A stretch of 64,000 bases of DNA from Melanocharis versteri. Lineage: Eukaryota > Chordata > Aves > Passeriformes > Melanocharitidae. The stretch lies in contig VZTG01000395.1 of the NCBI GenBank assembly GCA_013397845.1, positions 496,001 through 560,000 of the forward strand. The letters are read 5' to 3'. Of the stretch, positions 13,025 through 26,300 are shown piece after piece (position 1 is the stretch's first letter; every line of letters starts with the position of its first letter). Position numbers and translations under genes: made by a program. The notes under the pieces were generated by a model. That model had not been told where the DNA came from. It worked only from the letters and a program-made list of their open reading frames with translations, and did no database searches.

Positions 13025-13070
13025 GTCTAAGTAGTCCAAATGTAGATGTCTAAGTGTCCAAAATGTAGAT
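13025..13070. repeat. Imperfect tandem duplication, 2 x 23 bp
   Basis: Two adjacent 23-bp units begin GTCTAAG and end ATGTAGAT. They differ only by a small shift in the middle (tagtccaa against tgtccaaa). The unit is present only twice, so it is a local slippage or duplication event and not a satellite. Confidence 0.85.
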
Positions 13071-14390
13071 GATGTGACTGTAATGATTCAGCCAAGCATC
13101 CATGTCTAGGAAAGCTCATCTAAATGACATTGTGGACTCTGGTATAATTTATCATAATGATATCACCACCTTAGGGCCATTTTCTCTTTTTCCTTTCATA
13201 CATCTTGAAGTTAAGGCTATTCCTGAGGGGAGGGAGTTATACAAGTAGTTGATAAAAGAATAAGAAGGTCTTGTTTTGAGGCAGACATGAACTCTTTCAG
13301 ATGTATTGCAGGGGTCTGTTGTGAGTGTGTGCCCTGAATGTACATCAGCATCAAATTCACACCACTAGACAGAATTCCACAGGGCTTTCCTTACCCATTC
13401 TTTTGGAGTTAGCAGCTGTTACCACTGCCTTTGACTATGTCCTTACAAAACACGTCCTTAGTCTTCTGTGTCTTCAATCTGTCAAAGTCCTCTTTACGTT
13501 TACAGAACTGGTTACATTCCATCCTTATATCTCAATGTTTACAGCTTCAGTCAGGATACTTTTTCTATTTTAATTTTAAACTTACATCTCTGGCATTGTG
13601 GTACTGAGGCTCCTGGTCAATGCAACTGAAACCATGTGGAGTTTCTCTAGTAATACTCAAGGGTAATAAAGTACAGCCCACATGCATTAAATCCTTTAAA
13701 TGTTTGACCATGAAAGCTCAGAGAGTTGAACTTGAAGTTCACTCTGCAATAGCAGGCAGAACTGCCCTGGTCTCAAAACTCTGCAACATAAGCCTCTCAT
13801 CTCTCCCACCTGCACTGAAAAACTGTACTAATATATTCTTAGATACTGAGATCTTTTGGGCAGTGTTCTCAGCTGTGTCACAGCACTGAAAAAATGACTG
13901 ACCATAGTTAGTGCCCTAGAAATCCCTATAGAAGTGGTATTAAAGGGCAGCGACACAAGCACAAGCATCAGTCTCACTCTTGTCATGCCTGTTTTCTAAA
14001 AAGTGCAGAACCAAAATGGACCATCACTGCTGCTGAGAATTTTAGTTAAGTTATGCCTGTGGTTAACCTGCAGAACTTCCATCTGGTTTCCTCCTATAAC
14101 TTCTCTGCTTGATGGGAATCATAGCTTCAAGCTAACTTTCAGAGCCTGCATGTCACATTTCAGCAAATCATCTCATGCCAGGGGTAAGGACAAAACATAT
14201 TGCATGTCAACATTGTAAACTGTAAGCAAGTTATTGGTATGCAAGGTGTAAATCATTGCCTAAAGGAGATTTTAGTTTTATGTTACAAATCCTTCAGGTC
14301 AAAAATAGTTCACAGGTAGGAAAAAAAATGTGAAAGTGAGCTGTCTTCATTTAGTTAGCCTTGTTTTCATCCTTCTGGACTTTTTCTTTT
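13071..14390. other. Noncoding DNA, nothing recognised
   Basis: No supported gene or repeat. Open frames of 71-89 codons at 13325, 13620 and 14003 are of chance length and have no family resemblance. Confidence 0.5.
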
Positions 14391-14417
14391 TTTATTTATT
14401 TTATTTTATTTTATTTT
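14391..14417. repeat. (TTTTA)n simple repeat
   Basis: A 27-bp tract of TTTA and TTTTA units. This is an ordinary short microsatellite, preceded by a T-rich run. Confidence 0.9.
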
Positions 14418-17400
14418 GAGGGCTCTGAACTTCAAATCTCTTCCAGTGATTTATTATTGATTTAATGTACCTTTAAATTTTACCCTTCAAATAATCTTTT
14501 TGAATGTCATAGAATGTTGTCCCTTTAAGCCAAGATTGTGAACCAATATGCAGGGATGACTGTACTTGACCTAGTTAGGGCTGAGCTTTCTGTTACACAA
14601 GACAGAAAATAAAGTTGGATCATTGCATACTCTCACGCTCACACAAGACTGGCACTCTCTTTCCTCACTACAGATCAGTCAATGATCAGTCTTTGTATCA
14701 AAGATCCAATTTATTTACCTAAGGCAAAATTGAGAAGAAACTGTCAGAGATGCTCCTTTGCTTTTTGAGGCAACACCCACTTTTTTATGTTAGGTTATAC
14801 AGCACCCAGTACTAAAGGTCCTTCTCTACAGCCGTGACTGTTCAGCCACATTGCATTATAGCATTCTCAGGAGTGATGGGCTTGGGATGGCTTCTTAGTT
14901 TGTTTAATATGTATTCTGGTCTTGTCCAAAGAACTTAGCTGAGAGTGAGCTTCATTCTCCTTGGTATTAGAGGGTCATGTATATTCATCTATATAAATAT
15001 AAATATAAAGTACCTCCCCAAGTAAGTCAATAATTTAAATGGCCAGGTTGATACAGAAGAGGTAAAAGAAACTATGTCAGTAATTTCAAGAAACCTCATA
15101 CTTCATGCCCATGCCTGTCTTCAAAAATTGCACTTGTGCAGAAATGTTTAAAACAAAAACTTCATGGTCTGGACATCCTCTGTGTGCAGATCAAGAGCAC
15201 TCAGCTGGGTGGATGCACATTTCAAAATGTGTATTTAGTGTTTGTAGAAAGCATGGGCACAGCAGAGCACCTATGCAATGTCATGGCTCACCCTCCTCTG
15301 TTATTACACATGAATAAACTCATACTTTCTATTGAACATTGTTTATTACATGTTCATGCAGCCCATGGAAGGCACCTTCCCTCACCATGTCATTAAAGAA
15401 GTGTAAGAGCAGAAATAGACATTCCTCTGTGTCCTGTATCTTACCTCCGGTTTGCAGAGCCTATAACAGATCTGCTAGATAACCTGGAACCTTAGTTTGG
15501 GGCTTGATGAAAACATCCATTGACATTGCTATTACCATGTGAGTTCGTAAGCCAAGAATTGACATCCACAATCAGGCTTCTGGAACTGATTACAGGGATC
15601 CCAAAATTAGTTTGACACTATATTGTCAGAGCTGTTCCAAGTCTCTTGGTGTAAATGTGAATTTGCCCTCCAGTTTGTTAACTGTCTTGCAGAGATTTTA
15701 GTAATGGTCAATGTGGTGGCTAATTCACCATTGCATTCTTATTTTTGCTTCAGGACATCTTTAGCTGTAAGACTTGACTCTGAAAAACATCTTTAGCTTT
15801 TTGAATGCTAAGAAGCCAGATGAAATATCTCTGTCAGCATGCAGGAATTATATATTATCTCTTTGCTCTGCACAGCTCCAGGGGCCCGAGTCTCACAGTA
15901 TCCTGTGTACTGAGTCTCCACAAATGTTATAAAATTATAAAACTGCTATTTTAAGCAGATGATGATGAATCATCTCCTGCCTTCCAATACCACTGTTTCC
16001 TCCAATATCAGCACGATCCACCTCTCAAGTGATACTTGATGTTACAGATCTTACACTTCTGTTTTCTAGTGAAAAAGAAAATCTCTAGTAGTAATTCAAG
16101 ATACAGCCTTGAATACAACTAGTTTTACTCATGATATTTCTGGCACAGAGAACGACAAAAATCACGTTGACTGATGTCTCTTTAGAGATCTCAAAGCAAC
16201 TCCACTGGAAAGTCCACAACCAAGCGTGAAAACAAGTCAACAGTCCCTAGGTGACTGATTTAACACTTCTTCATAGCTTGCAAATAAAGGGAAGACATTG
16301 TGCAAAAACAAACTTTGGGAAGATTACTTTCATCTGATGAAGAAAGACAATTTTAAAACTTCGTATGTTACAAGTAGGCAGTCAGAGCAGACGATCATCG
16401 TGCAGGTGAACTATTCTATTCTATTCAAATTCTTAATGTTCCTATTTTCCTTCCATGTTAGTCCACCTGAGTCTGAGCCCCACAAACTGAGAAGTGACTC
16501 ATAACCCCTCATCACTCAGTAAATGAGCCACCTCTCATTATGGACCTGGCAAGTTTGGCTGTATCTATAATAGTAGATTAAACCTGGTTGAGACTCGAAC
16601 TGTGAGCACTCACGCCTGATCCATGCTGCTGCTTGCCTGCTGCATTCCCAGTGCATTCTTCCTTCAAATTGCACACAACACCCAGACTGAGGTCAGGGCT
16701 CATGACAAGCCAGTGTGGATGATTCTGATTTTGTTTAGAAAGATGGCTTAGACTAATGAAAGTCTTTCCATGCTACTTGTCTTCCACCACATATGGCAAT
16801 CCTTGCGTTACTATGGAATTCTAGACAGAACCTAGCAGGCTCATGATTCAAACTGTCCTGCCCTAGCCTAGATTGAAGAAGTCCACTGCTAACCATTGAC
16901 TCTCTTGATCCCCCAATAGCTATGTCTTCTTTAAGCCCTAATCCCAAAAAGTACATTGTTTAGGATAAATTATTTTTTTAACTTAAGCAGAAAATAATCA
17001 AAATACTACTTCTCTTTTCTGGTGCTGTAGCTCTGACTCTGAAATGCAGTTGGGTTTCCATAAGAAGGTCTCACTTGCTTTGGAATAAAATGAGTTTATC
17101 TTAGAAGGAAAAGATCATATTGTGAAATCAAGATGAATCTCCTACTGTTTTCTGTCTAAGCAAACAAAGGTTTTGAAAGAAGAAATTCACATGAGTGGGG
17201 AACAGTAGCTATAAATAAAGGAACAACTGTATCAGTATGTTTGTGACATTCATACCTCTAGCAGAAAAGGATGGACACACAGACCCCGGGCTGCCTCCCA
17301 GATCTGTGACCATGTGTGACAATTCTTTACTTCACCTTCATATCACACTTCTTGAAATTACAGAATTTTACTTCCTCAGTTGTCTACATAAATCCAAGTA

Positions 17401-20400
17401 TCAAATAAGATAAACATGTCCTAATGTAAGATTTATGAACACAATGATCAATGGAATAACACTGGGACTTGATCTAGAGTGGGATGTGTCTCACCTACTC
17501 ATCATGGCTGTCTCTTTGGCTGCTTCAATACTCAGTGGAAAGAGACAGGTGCATGTAAAAGGCAGGTAATTCCATCCTGCTTAGACCCCGATTTGGAGAA
17601 GACAAAAACATTCTAAAAATGGTTATCTATCTTTCCTTCTGGGGGAAAAATTAAATATCCAGAAGAAATCTTGTAAATTTTCCAAAGATAGTTGATTAGT
17701 TGTTACCTACAGGGACAGTTTGCACAGAATAGCTCTTGAACTATTCTATATGCCTGCTCAAATTCAAGGATAAACGCTACCTTTCTTTTGCAAATGAGTT
17801 TTGTCCATTACAGATAAAGTCCACTTAAAGCACAGTATTTGCATTCTGGAATAAGCATATCCAATCTGCTATCCTCCTCATCACCAATAACTGGTGCTCA
17901 GTTTCCTTCCTTTTGACACAGACTATGAAAGTCAATTTTATAGCAAAATATCAATCTTCTTGTCAGGGAAAACACCAGATCTTGAAAGACTGTCTAGAAT
18001 TTTTGGTGCGTTGAACTGGGATTTGACTCATTTTTCCCTGATACACACAGAGAACAAGGCTTAACCTCTTTAACGTTACACTTTGGGGAATACAAGAGTT
18101 ATTCTTGGTTCTGTGTGTTCCACATCCCCCTTTGTGAACATTCATTTGCAAAACACTTAGGAAAATTCATTAACAAAGATATAAAGTCTGTTCACTTCTT
18201 CTTACAATGAACAGGATACAGAAAAAAGTTTAATAGCTTGTTTTCTGCTAAAAATAAATTGTTTTCCTGCAGTAATCAGAATTCTACAGGGACTCTGATT
18301 CCAGTAAATGTATTGGGTAGAGAAAAGACTTAAAAATCTAAACTGTCCAGGTTGTTGGGAATTCTCATGTCTCTTCGTGACGCTTAGCATGGTTTGTCCT
18401 CAGTTTACACACTGCTAAACTGAAGACTGCAACAAAAGTTTATTTCATAATATATGAAAATTGTTCAGTTTGCTGTTATTTTTATTAATCACTCTGAATT
18501 TCTTAAATTAGAGAACTACATTAAGTACATAATATTTTTCCTGGAAGACCACAGGACTTCAAGACATACCTGCTAAAATAAGCCAACTGAGAACACAAAC
18601 AGGTCTGTAAATGGAGCTTCTGAGTATTTAATATTGCCAGTGTTGAAGCAGACCAAGGAGGAGCTAGCCTGATTTCAGATGCTGAGGATTCAGTCTTTGG
18701 GCAGATAGAAATATTATTCAATTAAAGACACAAAACTCCCAGTTTGAAGATGTCTGTTGCCAACATGTGAAGGGTCAGTTTCGGTGCAGTGGGAAGTGCT
18801 TTACTCCTGCAGGTCACCACCTGCACATGGAGTGTTCTTAGATATAAACATTCCCACAGATCATGGGAACAACTTGTTTATGAGAAGAAACAGTGCACCC
18901 ATTTTTCTCAGTCCAGAAAAACGGAAGTTCAGAGGTTGATATAAGTGTTCCACAGCAGGAATAAACTGTGAACTCCCTTTTACAATTTTTTAAAGTGGTT
19001 TAAAGGAAGGATAGCTCAAAGAGCCAGTTGTGAACTGTGAAGAATTTCTGCTGTAGGACAATGGTTTAAATATGACCCAGTCCTGTGGTCTAAAAGTCTT
19101 CAGCACTGGAGGCAGTACAGTGGTCTAACTAAATAAGTCTTGTGGAATTAGGCAGTTTCACATCACAAAAAAAATAGCATCACTGTTATTGGAACTAACT
19201 GAACCCCTTTGTTTGCGTTGCTAGAGATAATACATGATAGAGCAAACATTGTCAGCTCCCTTCCCGATCTGGTCCATAAGCATTGGGACCAGCTAACCAG
19301 TGTCCTCAATGGCCTTCCTAGCAGAGGCATGGGCCACTGAATATTCCCTCTCCCTAAACACTCCAGCAAATGAGTGCTATTTTCATAGCACAGAAGCAGG
19401 ACATGTTTGCTGCTGTCGTGCACCCAGGATAGAGATTACAGAAATCAGACCAAAATCAGGAGTGAGGTGAACTGATGGGCACGTAAAACTCTTTAAAACC
19501 CTCTCCATTCCCCCTGTAGTATTTCTTCCAAGATCTGATTGACTATGTATTCCTTTGAGCAGAACTTGCATGCCTATCTTTAACAGCACCATCTGGTGAT
19601 TTCCAGCACTGTAGCAGATTTTGCTTGAATGAACTGGGCTTGTAAAAAATTATGACTATAGCACCTGAAGGTTGTGTGAAGGTCTCATCTTTTGAGTAGG
19701 AACCAATTACATAGCTTTCCAGTACATACCAGTAACATGTCCTAACCAGGAGCAAGTGCCATATTTTTTGCAAACACTATAGCCAGTTCTGTAAAAATCT
19801 GCCTCTGGATGATGTTGAGGAAACACAAATTAGATGCATGTAGCTGCTGCTGTTTTGAAACGCTTCAGTTACATTTTGAGGCACAAGTGGTAAGTATCTG
19901 TTTCTACATCTGAAACCGTGTGTAATATGCATAGTTTCTTTATGAGATGTGATATCCTGTTTGGATTTTTTTTTTATCTCACACCAGAAAGATCCATTTC
20001 AAGCTTATGGTACCAGACCAAAATAAAAGAAATTTTAGTGCCTTAGAGACTTAGATGAAATGTCAATTTTCAAAGACATTCATTTAGATACAACTAAGAA
20101 ATGTCAGTATTAAGTTGGAATAATGAGAAAGAATGATGTGTGGAGGAAACAGTCTACATAGGAAGTTCTGATGAATATTTCAGTGATTGGAATCAATATT
20201 TACTTTACTTGGGTTAGCACTGTATGATATATCTACTAAGCAAATAAAAATAAGTCCAAGGAAGCCAGGAAAAGCTTTTGGAAAGTTACTGCAATCAAAA
20301 TGGCCAACCAGTTATTTTATTGACAACTTCTTGTGCTACATCTCTGAACTTCATGGTACAGCCCACAGATCTCCCTGGGACTCCGATCCCACAGCCAGGG

Positions 20401-23292
20401 GGAAGGCAGTGCTGAAGGGGGTTCCACACAACAGGTGTTACCATTATTTTTGCTGCTCTCTGGAATGCCCTGGCCTCTGATCTGGGACATTCTGCTTTTT
20501 CTTCCTCACTCTTAAGCCCAGCCTTAAAGAAATATTCTCTCTCTATAAATATCTGGGTCTGCAACATTTTTAGATGGTGTGTTACTAGTATATAAGACTC
20601 AGCTTATATCAGGCGTTAGCATGTTTTGGTGGAAAGGTCTCCTGCAAATAAAATGTACTTTTGGTTAGCACATAGAGCTGATACAACCACCCTGAATTTG
20701 ATGTTATCTGTGGATATCAGATGTACTCAGAAACTCCAGCCCATGGCACTTGCAAGCATTCATATCCAACATAACATGTGGAATATATAAAAGACTCTGA
20801 TTCAAAGCATTTCACTTGGAATTTTTGAAGCCAGAGGTTGAGATCAGCTCTTCAGATGCATTACTGCTAAGAACACTGATTGAAAAATAATATTGGCCTT
20901 GCAAAAGCCTAGCTTTACATTTTATACTTGCTTCTAGTTCCAATTTAAAATATGATTCAAGATCTGTCTTGAAAAATAATCTGCAAGTGTAGGAAAGCCT
21001 GCATGCACAGTCTATAATTACAGCAATAAAGTAGAAGGAACTGCTTATTTTGTTGGTTTCTTTTTACAGAACCATTTCCACATCCTGTTTTGTGTGGTGG
21101 TTTTTCCAAAAAGAATAAAAAGATTGTACACATGGTGAGGAGCAGAAAACCCCCATGGGGGTACGTTGATCTTTCCACGATGAGGATAGGAAGTGAAAAT
21201 GGATTCAAGTTCTTTGAAATATTAATGGCTGGATGTAAACCACACCAACAACATAAGCCTCAATGACTGACACCCAAGATAAATAGGAAAAGGGGACAAA
21301 AAGTCTGAGCCAAACCAAGAGTAACTGAAGTGCAAAATGCTATTAGAATCAGTAGTTGTCCCCAATAGACTGAATGCATCTGTGCAAAAGATGTGTCTAT
21401 TTGACACGCTGCCAATTCAAAGCTGGGGAGCAAAATGTGGCAAAGCACAGCTACACTGGGAGGACGAGGGCTACCTGCGGGGACATTGCACCACTGGCCC
21501 TTTCCTTCAGCACTCCAGGGAGTGGCCTGGAAGAGCCAGGCTGCCATGGGCTGGCTTTCACCTCTGAACATGACCAGCAGTATTTACAGCAGTAGTTACG
21601 CTATGGCAAGGTCTGGATGACAAGATCCAGGCCGCCAGCTGCTGCCTATTGTAAGTTCACAAAAAGGCACCAGACCTTGTGTTAGATGCCTTCCTGAGGA
21701 AAGGATTTGAAGACACTGGTAGCTGGCTCACCTCAGCCGAAGCTGAAGTGCCTAAAAAAATTAGTGTTACAAATCATCCCCATGCTGCACAAAATAAAGT
21801 CGAAAAGTGATCACCAGGGAATATGGCCAGTGGCAGCGTATGGCTGCATAAAAGGATGCGCTTGCACAAGCTGGTGATTAGAGCATGGCTAACATAGTCA
21901 CCAGTTTCAACGGGAACCATGCACACAGAGAGGCCTCTGCAAGGCAAGGTACCAACAACAACCTGCCCAAGAATCAAAGTCAGTAATTGTGCCTGTTTTT
22001 CTTTGTGAGGACTCAGCCATCTCTGTCACACTGCCTTTATCGCCTAAATTATGTAAACATATAGGAGGGCAATGAAAAGAAGAATTAACTCTTAAAGGGA
22101 AAAATATGTTTCGATCTCTCTTGTGATAATGTTTTATCATGTTACTTCATCTACTTGTTCTAACTCAAACTCACTGTGGTAGCTAAAATTTAAGTTTAAA
22201 AATAAATATATTTCACATGGGGAGAAAAATAGAGAACCTACATAAAGAACAGTCAAACCACAATAGAAAACATACAGTCTATAAAAAAACCCTGATCCGT
22301 TCAAAAAAAACCCCAAAGCTGTTTATGATCAAGTCAAACACAATGCAATTTGAACTAAAGATTTTGCAAACAATACAATGCAGGTGGGATGCTGTTAACT
22401 TCAGCAGGATTTTACAAGCAGGTACAAAAATTAATCAGTGTAGACAGGGCAAAGATATCAGGAATGCCCAAATTATTATTCAATTCACATAATAAATGAA
22501 ATACAAATAAAATGGTTAAAAAAATGGATGGAAGTTTTTTAAAATACCAGGAAGACATTGCCTGCTGAAATAGTTTTACGTTTTGATGTTAAACTAATAA
22601 TTATTATACATATAAGCACATAATTGCTAAAATGTTTCAGCTGCATCTGGACACCCTATTTATCTTTGAGAAATAGTACCTTCACCATAAATAAAAGTCA
22701 GGTTAACTCAAAATTATTTTAGATTTGGATTGAATAAGCATTAACAGTTGCAACTGCAAAACAGTTTCCTCATAAGGCTGTAGTAACTTCACGACGAACA
22801 TTCAAATCAGTGTCCCCATCACCTTATAGCCAGAGGCTAATGGAGGTTTCTGGGAATATGACTTTCCCTGCTCTTGTCACCTGCATGTGACCTACCCAGA
22901 GGGTGAGAAAAGTGGGGATATTCCCAATATTGCTGGTTGAGGCTGCTTTACATTATATCATTGCTAAATTTTCCTTGGTATGGGAACAGGTTCCTAGATT
23001 ATCCACCTGCTTGACAAGTATTCTCATCTTTACGTTAGAGATATTTTTGTCTTTCTCAGAGCCAGGATATGCCACAGTCAAGTAGAAGATGCTGTTGCCT
23101 GATCATTATGCCACTCACTTGAGTTCAGTTCCTTACTCAAAATCAGACAGATAATTTACAAGCAAGCGTACTCCTCAGATGATTTATACAGCCAGCAGCC
23201 AGGATGTACTTTGAGGAACAATTCCCTTCATCCTGCTTCAGAAGGTCTTTATTCCTAATGAGCAAAGGAACAGCTACCAGCAAAATTCAGCT
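14418..23292. other. Noncoding unique DNA, about 8.9 kb
   Basis: I see no gene, RNA or clear mobile element in this interval. TATA-like strings occur (for example around 20786) but without supporting context. Overlapping open frames between 21222 and 21620 on both strands coincide with a locally more GC-rich stretch and look like chance frames. Old, very diverged repeats could be present that the eye cannot pick out. Confidence 0.45.
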
Positions 23293-23395
23293 CAGCCCTT
23301 CCTTTCCTGCCTACAACTTGGTGTTACCTGCAAACTTGCCACTGGATCTCTTCTATCCCAGCTGCCCAAGAACTAAATATACAGGAACAGGGGAA
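23293..23395 (-). mobile_element. Probable old CR1 fragment from the reverse transcriptase region
   Basis: The plus-strand run cagcccttcctttcctgcct followed by acaacttggtgttacctgca aacttgcc resembles, in reverse orientation, the stretch of avian CR1 pol whose reversed consensus I recall as containing 'aacttggtgtcatctgcaaacttgc'. The match weakens after about 23345, and the copy is clearly diverged. It is a non-functional scrap. The call rests on memory of the consensus over about 50-60 bp, so it is moderate only. Confidence 0.45.
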
Positions 23396-26300
23396 AGCAT
23401 CAGAAGGTTCTAGCAGCTTTACAAGTGTTTCCATTATTTCTTCTGCATTTCTTGCAAGCCAGCAAAACCTTTATTTTCCACTTGAATGTAGTACTTTGTG
23501 TCAAGGCAAATGCAACTTATTGAGGAGTCTTAGGTGAGAATCCAAAGCAGATTTACTTTTGGAACCTCCAGCCCAAATTGCCTGTCCTCACCTCCATTTT
23601 GACCAGAGAAACAAACAACAATAAGAAAAAATTAGTCATGCCTAAAGCCATAATTGTCATATTTTAATTTGGCAGAGCAATAGCTTAAGTGGCTGTTTGG
23701 TTGAGCCCTGCATATGCAGTAGCACAGCACTCTCATTCTAACTTTGCTTGAGCAATTATTGTGACTTTCAATATTAATCCTAATTATAGGATGAAAATGC
23801 TTTCATAAATAATTTTAAACACTGTTCAAATGACTAATAAATATAATGAAGAGCAAGTATAAAGCAGGATGTACCCAGTTAAATTACTCTTCAGTGTCCA
23901 ATATCCATGGCATGTTTAATGATTATACTTCTGTCCATCTATAAATAATTATAATTTTTTGCATTTATTACTATCAAACCCAGTAATTTGGCTAATTACT
24001 ACAAACTGGAGTTAACATATTTTCAGTTTTCAGCAATAACTCATTTCTTAATTTCTAATTATCACCATGTCCTTTATTTCTCTTATTCCTGATGTCATTT
24101 ATCTTTGATAAAGTGTCAGAAATAAGTCTTCCAATGTTTCATAGCAATATATTCTCCTTCATTTAGACAATAGATTTTCACCACTACATGAGTATGTCAC
24201 TAAATATTACCTGGAAAGATGTGACAGCCTGTGACTTTCAGTGGGGATTGGACCATTCAATGGCACTCTCATAACCTGATAGATAGCACTCTTTGACTTC
24301 TACATTGTGACAGTTGTCCCACTGAAAGTCACTCTGAGGGTTGCAGCAGTTTTGAAATCAGAGTGTGAGCCTTACTGTAACAGGTTCCCATTAGTGCAAT
24401 TCTATTGACTTCATTGGAATTACCCTTCATTTGCAGAAGCATTATAATACAGTTTTTACTTTTAGAGCTCCTTGAAAAACAAAAGATGCATGAATTACAT
24501 CAGCTGAAAAGCATTTGAACTGGTCAGAAATCCTCCAGCAGGGTACTTTTATGCCAGGGAATATTGTTTCACAGAAATAAAAATGTTCTGTGGAGACCTT
24601 TCAAAACAGCATGGGGCAAAGGTTCCCTCGGGATTAAGCCTGCTAGATGGGATTCCAACCTATGCAGCTTCTGGCCACCTCACCTCCTCTCTCAACAATG
24701 CACATGAAGGGCTGGTAGACAAGTGAGATTGTGGGAATCCTGGATTTCACCTCATCGGATCTCAAGGGCTGCACGGACAGCCTTTCAGGAAATTTTGCAG
24801 GCTCCTACAGCTTAGAGGTTCCCAGTTAACATGGGGACAAGAGTCTAACTTTCAAACTCATTGCTCCTCAGCACCTGAACACCCAGGCTACCAGCATTTA
24901 TGGCTCCAGCTCATTGTACAAGTCACCATGGCTGGTGACTCTGGGCCAGCCTATTAAAAGGATCACCCTTGTAAAACCTAGGTTTACTTTAGTTGAAAAA
25001 TTCTTCATTTCTGTCATTAATTCCTTCACAAAACAGAACTGCTTTTTCTCACATAGCTCTTATTGGGACTGCCATTGTGCATCAGGCTGTTATGAACAGT
25101 GAATTGCAATATTTGTTTTGTTCCTTTTGTGCTGACATTTTCACACATCCCAATTCACAGTCTGAACAGCCCAGAAGTCTTTCACATTTTGTGTGAATAT
25201 ATAGTTCAAGTCACCAAGTATCCACAGGGAAGTTCAGACTATAAGGATGCACTCTTCAGAGCCTTGAGCCTTTTGATGTTTTTTGTCACCTTGCAGAGAG
25301 CCTGCAAAGAAATTTCTCATTCCAGCTTGATTGTGATTTATACCTAGAATGAGATATAGCAGCAGCAAAGGGAGCAATTCAAGGTATTTTCACAGACTGC
25401 AAACATCAGTCCCATAAAAATATGGGACATTACTCAACTTCCAATTCTATTCATTATACAGATAAAGTCTGAGGATTAACACCATTTATTTATTCTTTTC
25501 CCTTGAAAATGTTCTGAGCTGGAAAAACTCTTGGTTTTGCTGCTCGCCATTTATCTTTTCAAGGATATGAAAGAGCTCTTGAAAGGGGATGTAAATTTCC
25601 TTTTATTGGTCAGAATAAAGATGTTTATTTTAAAAAAGAGAGGAGTTGTTGTGACTGATGTTAGAAAGAAGCATGCGCATCCACGCTAGAGTAGAGGGAC
25701 CATTCATGAATCATCCGTTCTCACCCGAGTATTATCCCAGCAGTGCCACCAAAGTCAGTGTCGGCTCGTGCTACCAATTGCACAAGTGCTGGCCTTGAAA
25801 CACAGACCTGCCCAAGGGTTAGTTTAATTGGTACAGCCAGCTTTTCTAAAAATGTGTGTTTGCAGACTTGCAAGCTTCATATGTTCCAGCAGTGGGTCCC
25901 CTTGCAGTCTTTCCCCACGGCTTGTCTTCTTGCAAGACATTCACTGCTCAGCCAGTTTACCCTGTTATCCTCTGAGAAACCTGGGCTGAGTGCCACAGAC
26001 TCCTTCTGTCTTCTTGGCAAGCCATTTAGGGTCAGAATCTTATTCACACTTAATTTGAAAGTTGTTCTCTTGGTTTTAGTGGGATGACCCAAGGGATGAA
26101 TTACTGCACAGGGACAGTGGAGTCATGAAAATTTAGACATTTGGATATATTTGTAAGAGCCAGCTCAACAACCCTATCTTTGAATTTGGGTACATGAATG
26201 AATAGTTCTTTTGATCCGAAACAAATTTGAGAAAGATGACTTCCGAAGAAAAGCTGTTGCAAGAGACATCCACAAAGTGAATCTTCTTGCCTTATGCAAT

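Noticed and set aside
14507..14530. Short CR1-tail-like string (tcatagaatgttgtcccttt)
   Set aside because: Only about ten bases agree with the CR1 end and none of the following blocks is present.
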